Positions 42,071-57,700 of a stretch of 64,000 nt of DNA are shown piece by piece (position 1 is the first letter of the stretch; every line of letters begins with the position of its first letter). Under the pieces are notes generated by a model. That model did not search any database. It saw nothing but the letters and a program-made list of their open reading frames with translations, and had not been told where the DNA came from. A program made the position numbers and the translations under genes. This DNA comes from Bombyx mori (Eukaryota; Arthropoda; Insecta; Lepidoptera; Bombycidae): contig NC_085132.1 of NCBI RefSeq assembly GCF_030269925.1, positions 3,494,501 through 3,558,500 of the forward strand, written 5' to 3'.

Positions 42071-45000
42071 ATGAAATTCGCGGAGCACTTGAGTGCTCAT
42101 ATTACGCCCGAGTGGCGTAAACAGTATATTAATTATGAAGTAAGTACTTAATGTTTGGTACTTCTGTTATTACTTATTATTTTATTTATTTCTTATCTCG
42201 TGTTTCAACACCAAGATGCTACCAACTATATTTTTTATCAATAAGAGTTATAAAGAAAAGATGACTAATTTTTCCAACTAAAGTAGAGGTGATAACTGAA
42301 AAATATTTTGTAAACATTGTACTCTGCAAATTTTTAGATTGTAGTATTAGTTATTATTAAATATAGTGGTAGTAATCAAATTACTATGCTGGCACAGCTA
42401 CCCAGTAATAATTGTATTACAAATTTTTGAAGATATTGAATGAAAAAAAGTACGGATAAACTAAAAATGAAGTAATGCTCCTAAAAATGCAATTTAAAAA
42501 TGTAAATTAGCTATACAAATTAACTTTAATTAAATTACAATAAAGGTCAGATTTCAATTTTATGGTCTTTAAATCAGCTAGGAGAACATGTTTGAAAAAA
42601 TTGAACTTATCAAATAACATTGATGTAGGCCTACATTACTGAATAGGCAAAACAATAATTTCTCTTTGTTAAGTGTCTTTAAAAAAGAAGAAGATAAAAA
42701 CATATAAGTTTCTTTACTTAGTTTTCCTCAAAATTAGGTTATATTTTGGGACATTCACCGAGTATCTTATAATGACATTTAAGTTGAAATGATTTGAATT
42801 TCAAAGGTAACTAATTTGCTAATGGATTTTAAGAGCTCTTTAAATTAGCTCACAATATTCTATACCACCAATAAATATCAATTAGCAATTGAAACATGCT
42901 CAATTGAGGAATATTTCTTCATGATGGAGTGGTGTTGTTCTCAGCCTACATCATACAGCTATGTATATTGTTAAGTTTATCTTCTTTCTTTCTGGTCGTT
43001 CCCTCAATGCTGAGGATCGTGACTGTATGTCAATCTTCTCCACTCGGTCCGGTTCTGCGCCATATGTACCGCTCCCCATATCTGGCCTCCAGTCACCTCC
43101 TTGAGTTGGTCAACCCATCTAGTTTATAGCTTCCAATATAACATGTAGAATGTTAAAATGTACAAAGACCAGCTTATTTGCTTTGGTCTTAATGTCAAGA
43201 TAGAAGATTCAGCATCTCTTTTACTGTTACAGTCATACCGATTATAAAAATCAGCAATGTCAGCACATCTGTGAATGTAGTATCTGTGTTATGAAACAAG
43301 ATATCCTACTTAACATACTACAAAACCCAACCAAAGCGCTTTGCTTAGATTGGTAGATAGATAATCTATTCCAGGTTTACTATAAAAACTGTACAATGTA
43401 CTGGACTGATCTCATTCATTACAATCTAAAAAAAATCTTAAAATGTGTCAAAACAATAACAGGAAATGAAAGCAATGTTATACACAGCGGTCGAGGAGGC
43501 TCCTTCAGCTGAAAATGTGGAACCGGAGGTGTTGTCTAGACACTTTGCAAACTTTGATGAGACATTCTTCCATTATTGTGATCAGGAGTTAAAGAAAATT
43601 AACACATTTTACTCAGGTAAGTGTTTTTTTTTTTTTTTGCTTAGATGGGTGGACAAGCCCACAGCCTACCTGGTGTTGAGTGGTTACTAGAGTCCATAGA
43701 CATCCACAACGTAAATACGCCACCCACCTTGAGATATAAGTTCTAAGGTCTCAAGTATACAACAGACAAGATTACAACTGCTGCCCCGCCCTTCAAACCG
43801 AAACGCATTACTGCTTAACAGCAGAAATAGGCAGGGTGGTGGTACCTACCCGTGCGGACTCACAAGAGGTCCTACCACCAGTAATAAGTTTAGATATGTT
43901 ATAAAATGTGTATTTCTGATCATGAAAGGGAGTTGTCTGCTCTCAGAATAACTTGCCTGTGACCTTCATCGGGTGAATTAAATGCGTTTTTTATCATTAA
44001 TATTATCAGTAGGTATTTATCCAAATAAAAATAATTGAATTCTTGAAGTTGGTATCATGTTATCGTCATTATTGTTATTGATAACTATTCATCTTCGTTT
44101 TGAGCTACGTCAGTTATTTCATTGAATGACGAGTTTAGCCCCAAGGCTGACTGAATCATGTCGCAGAGAACCGAATTCAAAGAACATCCTTCCCCATTCC
44201 AGAAAAATTAGCCGAAGCAACACGCAAATTCGCGACACTCCAAAGTGAATTGAAAACAAATTTCGACACAATTAAAACTAAAGGGGGAGGCGATAAAAAA
44301 TCTGCGGTGCCTCGTCGAAAGGTCCAAGAACTGAAACTTGCATTCAGCGAATTCTATTTAAGTTTAATACTACTACAGAACTATCAGAATTTAAACTATA
44401 CAGGCTTCAGGAAAATATTGAAGAAACACGATAAGGTCAGTGGCGGTCAGTGATAAGATTTATTTGGCCTCCTGAAACGTCTAGATAGAGATAGCCGTGA
44501 AAGGAGCCGCATCGTTCCAAATCAAATTGGGTACAGAAATTTTGATTGATAAGTAAGTCCATTGTCTCGTACTGACCATGATTTATCATTTGAAAGTTTC
44601 ACGTCTTGATAAAGGTTTTATTGTTTCGATAGCAAATGGAAATTTCCTTATCGAATTATTTGTTCTTCCAAGTGCTGTCTGTCTGTCAAGTGATAGCCGT
44701 GACACAAAAAATCACAGTGGTCAGTGTGGGGCTGTTTGCCCAGTCTGTCAAATGCCCTAATATTTTAAGATAAGATAGGTGTAGCCGTGGCTGCGTAGTT
44801 TAATGACATCATAAGGCGTGTGACGCCACTAATCTTATAGACAAGTTTTAAATTTCAATTGGTTTAATTATATACGAACTGTGTTATACATGCAGTTGCG
44901 TATATATAAAGGGATTATAATAATCCTTCCGTTGTAATTGCAAAGGTTTTTTGATATCCAATAAATATATGAAGATCTGAGCTTAGAGTTAAGCTAAGAA

Positions 45001-48000
45001 CTTACTTAGTATTAGTAAGAACGAATGATTCGGAAATGAATTGATAAGCTGTTTGTACAACTGCATCTCAATGATCCGTGCGTTGTAGTGGTATTACCGT
45101 TTTATTTAAATAAATATCTGGTGTTAAATAAACCTTGGGTTGCCCTGAAGGCCTACTGTTTCTAAAAGAAAACCGGCCCTTGTACTATGGTATGTTACAA
45201 GTAATCGTGTAATAATTCCAGTACGAATTAGTGCAGAATCTACCGAATCTGGTTAGCACAGGGTAGCACAACGTTACATTCATTTTCTGACGTATATACA
45301 TATATTTTTAGTTATTAAATGTAAGCAATGGAGCGCAATGGCGCGCGGAACACGTTGAAACCTCTCAATTCTACACGAACAAAGACATAGATAGACTAAT
45401 TAGTGATACGGAAGCGACAGTCACAAATGAACTGGAAGGAGGCGATAGACAAAAGGCGATGAAGAAACTAAGAGTGCCACCTCTCGGGGAGCAGCAGAGT
45501 CCGTGGACCACATTCAAAGTTGGATTGTTTTCAGGGTCATTTATAGTATTAATCATCTCAGTTGTTTTGTCAGGTGAGTCTGTTTTTATAACTCTAAAGT
45601 GCGCGTTCATTCCAAGCACCAAATGATATAATATTATGATGAATTTAAAGCTATGAAGTTGGACATCAAAAGTAAAAGCTTAAAATGAATGAACAATAGG
45701 CATGCGTTAGGCAGCGGCACACGTCATTACGGATCCTCCCGATCCATTAACGGTGATTTTAGGTACCTCAAGCACCGGTCTCCGTCCTCGCTGAACCCGT
45801 CGCTTGCGACGCAGGGCTCGACGAGTAAATTAACCCGTAGACACAATCCAATGACTTTCTCGCTGGATCTTCTCAGTGGGTCGCGTTTCCGATTCGGTGG
45901 TAGATTCTGCGAAGCACTGCTTTTGCTAGGGCCAATGTTAGCAACACTTTCGGTTTGAGCTCCGAAAGCTCACCTACACGCTAGGGTGAAGCTAAAATAG
46001 CCTCTCAAGCCTATCAGCATAGATAGGAAGGAAAAAAAGGCAGCGGCATGCCTTTCCAGCAGCCATTGTTGACTATGGAATGTCTATGAGTGACGGTAAT
46101 CCCTAACCACCTGGTGGACCAATAAGCTCGCCTGCTTCGAAAGACTATAAAAACAATAATAGTCAAATGCGTCAGTGAACGTCTATAGGTTGATGATGCT
46201 GTTACGGTTTATTCACTAATCAGTTTGTACGATCGATCCAAACTATTATTAAAACCTTGAAGGTTTGTCTTTAATAGAATGAACAACCGCCACCGCTACA
46301 CTATATTTATTTGATATTATAATTTTATATCCTTGAAAACAAAATATTCTTTAAATCTAAGTTTAGGTTTGAAGTCTTGTTCAGAATCACAATAGGCATA
46401 AAAATAATTTTAATTTCCGTAAAACAATTACGAAACGGCAACGATTACCCAAATATTGAGTAGGTACCTACCAAACATGCGATATTATAATATATTTTTA
46501 ATTATTTCCTATTCTGCTACGAATGCTTCCGTGAAAATCAAGTTCTAGCTTCAATTTTAACTATTTTAATTATTATTAATTACGTTTATTATTTACATTT
46601 TAAGAATTTCGTTTCCGATATAGTATAGACTTTTGTGGTCACGTACAACTAAGATGTTAATCCGTCAACATTTCAATAATGAGTAGACTACCGTCAAAAT
46701 TTGCTTAAAAATCCGAGAAAATTTAGTTTCCAAGTAGGTTTTAATGACAGTTGTCGAAGAAAAAAAAACGTAAGGCTACAAAATGGCTATTCTACACTAA
46801 TATATTTATTTATTATGACAACCTTTTCAAACATATACAAAACCATTGACCAAAATTTTATGTTTAAAAGTTTGTTAAAGAAATACAAAGGAGACTGATT
46901 CATTGAAATCAAAACATGATGTTCACTGCTGTTATCGTTTTTCCTCGATGAATAACTTGTTGACCTAACGGTTTTCTGGAATTCGAAGTGATGTAGCTTT
47001 ATCAGCGTCAAGACCGCGCACTAAACACATTGTGACTCGTGAAGATACATGATCATAAATATTTTAATTTATTTAATTATTCATAAAGCCTTTATTTCTG
47101 ATTATTACTTTTCCCTTTGGAAAAGGCCTCCTCAAGCGTTTTCCAATCTTCTCCATAATGGTCCAACTGTTTTCTTGGTGCCTTCTTCCCGCGTTTTTAT
47201 CTGTCATCTGTTTTTTTTTTTACTAGAAAACTACAGTGATGTCTTTTGACCATTTTTCTGTCTCGCTTCTGATTGGGCTATGTTATATGAGCTATCCAAT
47301 TTCAATTATGATAATTTCTTATAGTCATAGTCTAGATTTTCATAGTCATAGTCATTTCTGATTATTCTCAATGCTTTACGGCTTTTGATATTTACTGTTT
47401 TATCAGAGAACCCATAAGATTCGATCGATTACGACGAAGAGTTTGATAAGCGAACTAGTCCATAGACACAACCCACTGAGTTTCTCGTCGGATCTTGTCA
47501 GTGATTCACAGTTCCGGTCCGGTGGTGGATTCTGCGACACACTACTTTTGCTGGGGCCAGTATTAGCAAATCCTTTCAGGTTCAGACATGTGAGCTCACT
47601 CACATATCAGCCAGGAATAGCCTCTTAGACTACCAGCGAATAGATAGGAAAAAAAGTTTGTCTAATAGTCTGGAGCGAACACTCAAATACTCTAATCTAC
47701 TAAACTACTAATCTTTAGAACAAAAAATGGTTGGTCTTACCTATTGAATTAAAACATAACAGCTTAATATTTATCCGTTAAAAATGTGCAACACCAGAGT
47801 TTGCATGAGCAAAGCAAAATTGTTGTTTTGTAAGAACCAACCACGATTTACGTGCGAAAAATAAATTTATGAGATTCACTGATTTCATAACTTCGGCAAT
47901 TATCGGTGTTACGTAACAGCGCTGTCCGATCTTGTGTCTAGTTTTAAACTAGTTTCAGCCAAAAGCCAAGGAGACGTAGGTACGCTCGATATTATTAAAC

Positions 48001-48693
48001 AGTTAAATACATTTGGTAGAAATACATTTTTCTAGAAGCATATAGAGCGAGCATGTTAGATTCACATAAAAAAAATGTAAACAAAACGTAAACCATTGTA
48101 AAATAAACTAGAATAATTTACGTAAAGTTTACGGAAAACTTGACAGCTCCGATTAAATTTATTGGTTTTATTAATTTTAAATACGGTTTATTTTAAACAT
48201 ATAGTAATGTACTTATGAAATGAAATGCGTTTATTTCAGGTAACTTAAGCCCATAAAATTTCACATACAATTACATAATATTTAAATCGAAATACAATAA
48301 AATTAAAATTACAATTTATCAGAATGATTAAAAACAAAAATGAAACCAAATCAAATGAAACCGAATCAAAATTATTAAAATTAAAATTGTCAACTACTAA
48401 TATAAAATTAAAATTAAATAAAGGAACTAATACAATACTTTTACTTTTTTAATACTTTTACTGGTGGTAGGACCTCTTGTGAGTCCGCGCGGGTGGGTAC
48501 CACCACCCTGCCTATTTCTGCCGTGAAGCAGTAATGCGTTTCGGTTTGAAGGGTGGGGCAGCCGTCGTTACTATACTTGAGACCTTAGAACTTGTATCTC
48601 AAGGTGGGTGGCGCATTTACGTTGTGGATGTCTATGGGCTCCAGTAACCACTTAACATCAGGTGGGCTGTGAGCTCGTCCACCCATCTAAGCA

Positions 48694-48752
<59 letters not shown>

Positions 48753-51700
48753 AATAAATAATGAAATAATGTTAACTGAGTAACCGCCACCATACCAGTC
48801 ACTGTGTTAGATTAATGAGAGATGAGATGCTTATTACAACAGTAACGTATGTGAGTACGTATTGGAGTTGGAAAAAAATTTTTTTTTTTTTTATCGCTTA
48901 GATGGGTGGACGAGCTCACAGCCCACCTTGTGTTAAGTGGTTACTGGAGCCCATAGACATCCACAACGTAAATGCGCCACCCACCTTGAGATATAAGTTC
49001 TAAGGTCTCAGTATAGTTACAACGGCTGCTCCATCCTTCAAACCGAAACGCATTACTGCTTCACGGCAGAAATAGGCAGGGTGGTGGTACCCACCCGCGC
49101 GGACTCACAAGAAGTCCTACCACCAGTAATTACGCAAATTATAATTTTGCGGGTTTCATTTTTAATTACACGATGTTATTCCTTCACCGTGGAAGTCAAT
49201 CGTGAACATTTGTTGAGTACGTATTTCATTAGAAAAATTGGTACTCGCCTGCGATTCGAACATCGGTGCATCGCTCACGCTCGAACGAATGCATCGGACG
49301 TCTTATCCGTTAGGCCACGACGAAATCGTTCTCAACAGAGATTTTACTGTAAATAGCGTCCCATATAGTAATGCTTGAGGCACGTTCCAAACGCTATCAT
49401 CTACCACAACATAAAAAAAAAAACACAAAGTGCAAATTATAATCTACCACAAAACCATGCTATAAATTATCTCGGTAAATCCAATTGTAAATAACTACAT
49501 AACCTCAAAATTTTCTAACATTTATCATTAAACAATAAAATACACAACGAGGGGATTAATAGACAAATGTAATTAAACATAATCGCGTAATGCCGTTATG
49601 TAAGCGTTGCTATTTGCGCGGATAATCCGCCGATTGCAAGATTCAACAAGCTGATATTGTTTCGTTTGAATTCAGTGCATTAAATAAACACTGTATTTGA
49701 TATTCGAATATTTATGTAATACTAACTGTTACCGGCGCGGCTTCTGCATTGTCGGGGAAAAGTAATGTAGTTTCTAGTTTTCTAGTGGGACTGAAAAGTA
49801 ATTTTGTCTTTTTGTCTTTGTCTTTGTCTCTATATATAAAAATGAATTGCTGTTCCTTATTCTCGCAAAAACTCGAGGATGGTTGGACCGATTTGGCTAA
49901 TTTTGGTCTTGAATTATTTGTGGAAGTCCAGAGAAGGTTTAAAAGGTAGATAAATATGAAAATGCTCGGAATTAAATAAAAATAACAATTTTGTTTTACC
50001 TTTGATGTGTCGTCGGACGGATTCCATTTGTTTGTTTTAAGTTTTTTTTATACAAAAATTTAGGTCTTTTATTTTTCGATTGAGGCACTATGAAGTCTGC
50101 CGGGTCAGCTAGTTTTGGTATAAATCGTATCCATTCATTCATTTTCCTGGCCTAAAATTAAAGTATCAATTTGAAATATCATGTCAATCCGTTGCTTTGT
50201 TTCGACATGATTTTTTCCTACCTCTTACCTAATCTTTGGTAGCTTCAGGGGCTATTCCAACTTCACGCTCACCGGGAGGTGAGCTCACGGGCTCAACCTA
50301 AGAGAACTGCTATTTTTTTATTGCTTAGATGGGTGAACGAGCTCACAGCCCACCTGGTGGTTACTTACTAACCCCAAGTGGTTACTGGAGCCCATAGACA
50401 TCTACAACGTAAATGCGCCACCCTTCAAACCGAAACGCATTACTGCTTCACGGCAGAAAAATAGGCGGGGTGGGGATACCTACCCGTGCGGACTCACAAG
50501 AGGTCCTACCACCAGTAATTACGCAAATTATAATTTTGCCAGTTTGATCTTTATTACACGATGTTATTCCTTCATCGTGGAAGTCAAGAAGTACATTTAT
50601 TATGTACGTATTTCATTCTAACACTAGACCTAGCAAGAGCAGTGCTTCGCTGAATTTATTACCGGATCGAAATCGTGATCCACTAAGAAGAACCGGCAAG
50701 AAACTCAGTGGATTAAACTACATGACAGATGGACCTAGAAACACACAACAAACAAACATACTATCACTTTTATAATACTAAAAAGTATGAATAAGCGCAC
50801 CCTTGTGGGGGATTATAACTATTTAGTTATTAAGCTTGAATGCTTAGTGTGCGCGAAATTCAGGTCATTCATATATAGATTGATGCATTCAAAATAGCGC
50901 CAATGTGTTTGTTTAATTATAAAATATAGGTCTTTAAATATACGAATATATTTACAATCATATAAGTGAGAGCTTGGACGTGTTCGTTGGAATTAATTTT
51001 ACGATTGTTTGATAATGAAGCATACAGGTGATATTTACACATTGTTCAATTTAATAACCGGTGGAACTGGGCACGGCTTTTTTTTTACAATAACATATAA
51101 AAATAAACAAGACCTCATACCGACAACTTTTAACCCTAAATCTTAACGAGAAACAAATCCGGAACTGCTTTTTTTTATTACAGCTCTATTTCACGAAGGT
51201 GGATCGAGCGATATCAAAACAGCCATTCGATTATACAGAGGTCCGTTCCTCTTGGTCGAGTTCATATTTTTGATAGGCATTAACGTATACGGATGGCGGT
51301 CGTCAGGAGTGAACCACGTGCTAATATTCGAACTAGACCCAAGGAATCACTTGTCCGAGCAGCATTTAATGGAATTAGCGGCAATTTTCGGTGTCGTATG
51401 GGCGCTTAGTATATTAAGTTTTATATACAGCGCGAGCCTTAGCATACCGCCTTTTGTGAATCCCCTAGCGCTGGTTGTGATAATGCTTGCCTTCTTGATG
51501 AACCCATTCAAGGTTTTCCGGCATGAAGCCAGATTCTGGTTTTTGAGGATATGTGTAAGTATATTTTTTTTACTTTCGTACAAGTTTGTAGCTTAAAAAC
51601 ACATTTCGTCTTCTCGCATTAAAATTGTATAATCTCAAAACTTACTAATTTTAAATGTTTAACATGTGGTATTTTTAATATTAATCATCTTTGCAACATT

Positions 51701-54700
51701 AATTTTTTTTTTTTTTACCAGATGCATTATCTATCTTTTAAGGTAAGATAAAATTATGTATTAATTTTGTTAATAGTAGTCAAAATATAGGAAAACCATA
51801 AAAATAATAATTAAAAGTAAACTACGCTCTTTTGACAGTATTTATGAGAAAAATACTGGTGATACCAAATGATTCCGCATATTAACTCAATTTCGAATAT
51901 TTTTGGAAATTGTACACTTTTAATGCGAAAACACGATTTGTTGCTTTGTTTGTAAGTTGTACAATTTCGTATGATACCTTGCGACAGCTTTACCAGTTGA
52001 TCATAAATATGAGCACCACATTGTTTTTGTGACATTTGATGATAGGGTCCTTTGAGAACAATTTACGTATCAGCATTCTGTCGATTCGTGTCGTGCTGGT
52101 CATGGACTTCGATCTAATGTCTCTTAAGTGGCTGAGAGCATATATTTTGCATCTTTGAGATCCTGCAGTCGCTTAGCATTGGGTGAAAGAATACGTCAAA
52201 TTCAACGGCTCTCAAACTCTAGTTTGTGAGTGCAAGAAATGTATAAATATCTACGTACAAAACTAAAGGTTTTTTTTATTGCCCTAGTAGGCAGACGAGT
52301 ATACGGCCCACCTGATGGTGAGTGGTTACCGTCGCCCATGGACTTCAGCAATGCCAGGGGCAGAGCCAAGCCGCTGCCTACCGCAAAGGGTAATTACCTA
52401 GGGTAATGTCAAACAGCTCCAACCAAGGTTGACGGAGGTGAAGACATCTAATTAAGATTCATGGTTGAGTTCGCTCATCACAATGACCCGAAAAGTGTTC
52501 TGAATCTCATCTAATAGGATTAAAAACATGTGGACACCGCCGATTTGGGTCGACTATACGATAATCCTTTGGATTCCAGGGTCGGATCCTCGCAGCGCCA
52601 TTCCTGCCCGTGCTATTCGCCGATTTCTGGCTGGCCGACCAATGGAATTCGTTCACGGCCGCCTTCGTAGACTTTCACTATCTGATCTCTTTCTACGTGG
52701 CGGGCGGTGATTGGTTCAAAGTTAATAGTATGATTATTATAAATTATAATGTGATTTGATTTGATATTGGAATAATGGTAGTGCAAAGTAGAGGTCGACC
52801 GAAGAAGACATAGATGGAGTGTGTGAATGATAATATGAGAGTGAGTGTTGAGATGACGGCTGATAGGAGGGAATGGAATAGAAAAATTCGCTGTTCCGAC
52901 CCCACCTAGTGGGATAAGGTGGGGACAAACAAGAAAAATGTGATTTGATTTCGTGCCTATATAATTGAAAATTGCTAATGGTAGGGGGTTGTGAGACCAA
53001 AGGAGTGGATGCCACAGTACTGCTTGTTGTTACTGCGTAACAGTCCTCATTCCGGTCTGAAGGATGGGGCATTCGTTGAAGACAACAAATTTTTTTATTG
53101 CATAGATGGGTGGACGAGCTCACAGCCCACCTGGTGTTAAGTGGTTACCGGAGCCCATAGGCATCTACAAAGTAAATGCGCCACCCACCTTGAAATATAA
53201 GTTCTAAGGTCTAAGTATAGTTACAACGGCTTCACTGCAGAAATAGGCAGGGTTGTGGTAGCTACCCGTGCGGGCTCACAAGAGGTCCTACCACCAGCAA
53301 TAAATTAAGATTTTATCCGCATGTCTCAAGGTCGGTGGCTGTTAAAACTATATAAGCCAGGGGAATTTATATAAAAATATTCGTTTTCAACAAAAATTCG
53401 CTACCAAAGCACGACGCTTGAAACGTAAACGTGACTAAGCGACAATAACTGCTTTATACGTAAATGATAGGCAATGACCATATTCGATGCGCAAAAAAAA
53501 ATATTTCTAGGTCTATTAAAATCATTTCAATCCTACAGCTAGATTCGTTAAAATAGATTTTTTTTCAGGTATTTCAACTTTAAATTAGTCCACTGTAAAG
53601 TTCACGCTTTGTCGCTTAGTCACGTTTGCCTTTCAAGCGTCGATATATTACTGATATAATCTTAATATATATATAAATCACCTGTCACCGTTGTTTGTCC
53701 GCGATGGACTCCTAAACTACTTAATCGATTTTAAATTAAATTTGCACTCCTAATGCAGTTTCATCCAACTTGAAAGATAGGATGGTTTTTATTTCGATTA
53801 ATGGTCGAGCGATATTTATTAATTAACAATAAAATGCAGTATAGTAATAATAAATAAACGCATTGTCGCTTAGTCACGTTTGCCTTTCAAGCGTCGACAT
53901 GTACCCGAGTCGTCCGGTAACTGTCCGCAGACGAGTTCGAAGCGGCCCAATGGTTCGTGTTGAGCCGCGCGGTCGTGAGCGTGGTCCCGGCCTGGACCCG
54001 GTTCTGGCAGTGTCTGCGCCGGTACCGGGACAGCCGGGAGGCGTTCCCGCATCTCGTCAACGCCGGGAAGTACTCGACCACGTTTTTCGTGGTTCTATTC
54101 GCTACGTTGAAGACTTTGAACAATCGTGAGTTCGTTTTTTAAACGGTTAGCTACACTGATCGTTCGTATTGTTCAGCATTATATTAATATTATATCTATA
54201 TATTAATATGTGAAGCAAAAACTTTGTATCCCTTTTTACGAAAATTGCGCGGACGGAGGAGTATGAAATTTTCCACACTTATAGAGAATATAGAGAAGAA
54301 GTGCATAATGCAATTTTTTTTTTAAAATAATGCATAAAAGATACATGAAATCAATAAAGAAAACATTACACACACTGCATACCATGTATTTGACGCACAC
54401 ACGCATGCATACTATTTATTGTCAAACTTTTGTTCTTGACGTCTGTTGTCAAATTGAGAATAGATTAAATATTGTTTGTCTTTGTTAATATTTTTTATAG
54501 TGTAGTCTTGGCGAAATTTGTGATTATAGAAGTATAAAATACAATCATAATAGTGTACAAACTTACAATTTCAATTAATTATAGTCGAATTTCGACTACT
54601 GCGGGACCTCTTGTTATATTAATAACGGCATTATTAGTAAACAGTACTGTATATTGAGTTCGAGAGACTTTTTGGCGGGAACACGGGGAGTGAAGTTTCT

Positions 54701-57700
54701 TCAGGTTTAAATGTGTAATAACGGTGGTTTATTAACTGTTTAGTATCTGTGAAAGTGCACTAATGTGGGAAAATGAAACAAAGCCACTGGACGTAACGTC
54801 TCGGGACCCTTCAAAAAGTCCACTGAAAAGATCTCAGTAAATGACCACCATTTTACGGAGATTATATTTCATCCCATATCAAATCATTTCATCTCATTTC
54901 ATTTCGTTTTATTTCATACCATTTTTTTTTATTGCTTAGATGGCTGGACTAGCTCACAGCCCACCTGGTGTTAAGTGGTTACTGGAGCCCATAGACATCT
55001 ACAACGTAAATTCGCCACCCACCTTGCCATGTTTCATATTATATATATAATATAATTTTTCGTATAAAATAGTTTTCATTAAAATTCAAAAAAGACTTGA
55101 CCTAGAGGTCTTAATTACCAGTTCATAAAATCCCTCAATGTTGTATATTGAATTCACATCACATTTTTTGGTGGGGATTCGAAAGTCATTTTCTATCCCT
55201 TTCTGACAAGGCGAATGTAGGCATGACTTCATAGGGCTCAAGTTCCTCTCTGCTCTTCAAGTTGCTAAAGGATTTTTGGAAAAAGGCTTATAAAAGCTAT
55301 AACTTAAAAAAATACAAAAATCAAGGCTAAATTTACAACAAAATCATTTTAAACGGTTATTTATAAAAATGTTATTAACTTATTATGCGCGCACTAAGAT
55401 AAGTCCGTACAGAGGTCGATACTTAATACATATTATTATATATGCAAATAGTCGACCGCAAATAACCGACTTCAAAAGAGGAGGGTATCAATTCGACCAC
55501 TTTTTTTTTATCTATTCTGTTTCTATTTCTTTCTTCTATTCTTGTACCTATTTCTGTTTTCATTTTTTTGTTCGAAAGGATAGACTTTCCGAATGCTCTT
55601 GTAAGAATCAGAATCAAGATCCGATGATGGGATGGGAGAAAACCAGAACAATTCTGTCGTACATGATTTTAACGAAACTTTAACCGTTTCCGCAGCGCAC
55701 ACAGCGGAAGCTCTCAAAAAGGAAAAAAATACGATTTTGAAACATTCTTTATTGGTGCTCCGTTTGTCTTAGCGTGATGTTATATAAGTGATGTTATATA
55801 GTACTGAAAGAATTTTTCAAATCGGACCAGTAGTTCCTGAGTTAACCGCGTTCAACCAAACAAACAAACAGACTCTTCAGCTTTATAATATTAGTACATA
55901 TAGATAACGATTTTATTATTTGCGTTTTTTTTTTAATACAGATAAATATCCAGATTCGTCTTTCGACAATCCGTTTCTGTACGCGTGGTTCGCGTGTCAG
56001 CTCGTGTCGTCCGTGTACACGTACACGTGGGACGTGAAAATGGACTGGGGTCTGTTCAGCTGTGGGCCCAGCGCTGAGAATAAGTTCCTCAGGGAGGAGA
56101 TCGTCTACAGTCCGGGGGTGAGTGACGAGCACTCATGATGGAATTTTTGAAGTGAAACTTCTTTGGAATCGTTGTAATTTTAAACTCGACGAAACTCGAA
56201 CGAAATGAAACGAAACGAAAAAATAAGTGTGCCGCCATTGGCTTGCCGAAGCGGCTCCGAGCGGCGCCGACAAATCACGAAGTGCTCCACACGGTCTCGC
56301 GTCCCCGACTAGTTAAGTGTGTTTTTGAAGTCCGTGCACGCTGTCGTGACTCTCGGAGCGCCCTGAGATACTTTTATTTCTTAGTTTGTTATCGACAGAT
56401 GTCGCTGCACACAAATTCAACAATTACTGAATAGCAGTGACGAGATTTTACACAGTTGATAGACGTTCTCGTATTTCTCTTGCTAAATTATACTTACCAG
56501 GCTTTGGGATACCGTGAGCATGGAGACGGTTCCTCCAGGGTGAGGCTGCTCCAGTGCTCCATTGCACTGCGAAGTGGTTGACCCTTGCGATTATTTTTAT
56601 TTTTTATAAGATTAACTTCTACCGTGTGTAACTTGCACACACACACATTTCTTTTTTAAAGTATGGCAATGGCTTGGAGCGGCGTCATTGTTGCCATTGC
56701 CATCAAAGTGTGTATGTGTGAGTGAATTCATTTTACCAATTATTTCGAAGAATTTTTTCAAATTTCAAAAAAATATTTCTTTATCACTCTTACAATAAGA
56801 CAAGTACAGCTATTTATGTTTGTGTATTTCATGTTGTGTATGTATAATATCATATGTATTTCATATGGGCCTCAATCCTCAGATTTTAAAGTAAATATCC
56901 GCTATAGGAGAATAGTTTATCATCATCACATTTCCACAGATAATCTGGCGTTATTGTTGTCAATGAGATAACATATCACATTCGAGTGAAAAGTCTTTGT
57001 CGGTGCGAAAACTATTTCTCAGAGAGTTGTTAGCAGTTATCTCATTGATAATATTTATTTATATATATATTTATATGTTTATATTTATCTATATGTATTT
57101 ATTTAAGTACGAGTATTTGTATCTATAAATATTATGTATGTTATATATACTACACATAATATTATGTTTAAGTAATATCTCACTACACCTACCAAGATTC
57201 ATCTCTGCACTCCCCTAAGGTAGACTGTCAGAGAATGCCTATGGCATTAAGTCCGTCTTTATACTGTCTAGTATATAAAGTTATAAATAAACAAAATAAA
57301 ATTTGTTTTTTTTTTTTTTTCAGTCTTACTACTTTGCGATAGTAGAGGATTTCGTATTACGTTTCATATGGACTGTTTCGTTCGTTCTCACGGAGAATAA
57401 ATATGTCGGCTCCGAAACTATGACCTCCATATTGGCTCCCCTGGAAGTTTTCAGGTGAGAATATTTAAATTACGTTTTCGTTTTTATTGAAATCACTGAC
57501 AGACGGTTAGTATATAATTAATAAAAAAAACATATTTTATTTACACTAATAATTTATTATTCGATTAAAAAAGTTTCGTTCCGTGGTTCACAGATGTCGC
57601 CACATGTTCGTACCTTCTAAGCCTCACTCACTTCCATCAAGTTGTTATTGTTGAGTGACTGACGATTCTAATGATTTCGTGGGTCATTTAAAATAAAGGC

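Noticed and set aside
53863..54142. Several overlapping ORFs on both strands
   Set aside because: Shadows of XPR1 exon 7; only the frame joined to exons 6 and 8 is supported.
55369..55683. 104-residue ORF in XPR1 intron 7
   Set aside because: Low-complexity Phe/Tyr-rich translation of repeat DNA with no family signal.
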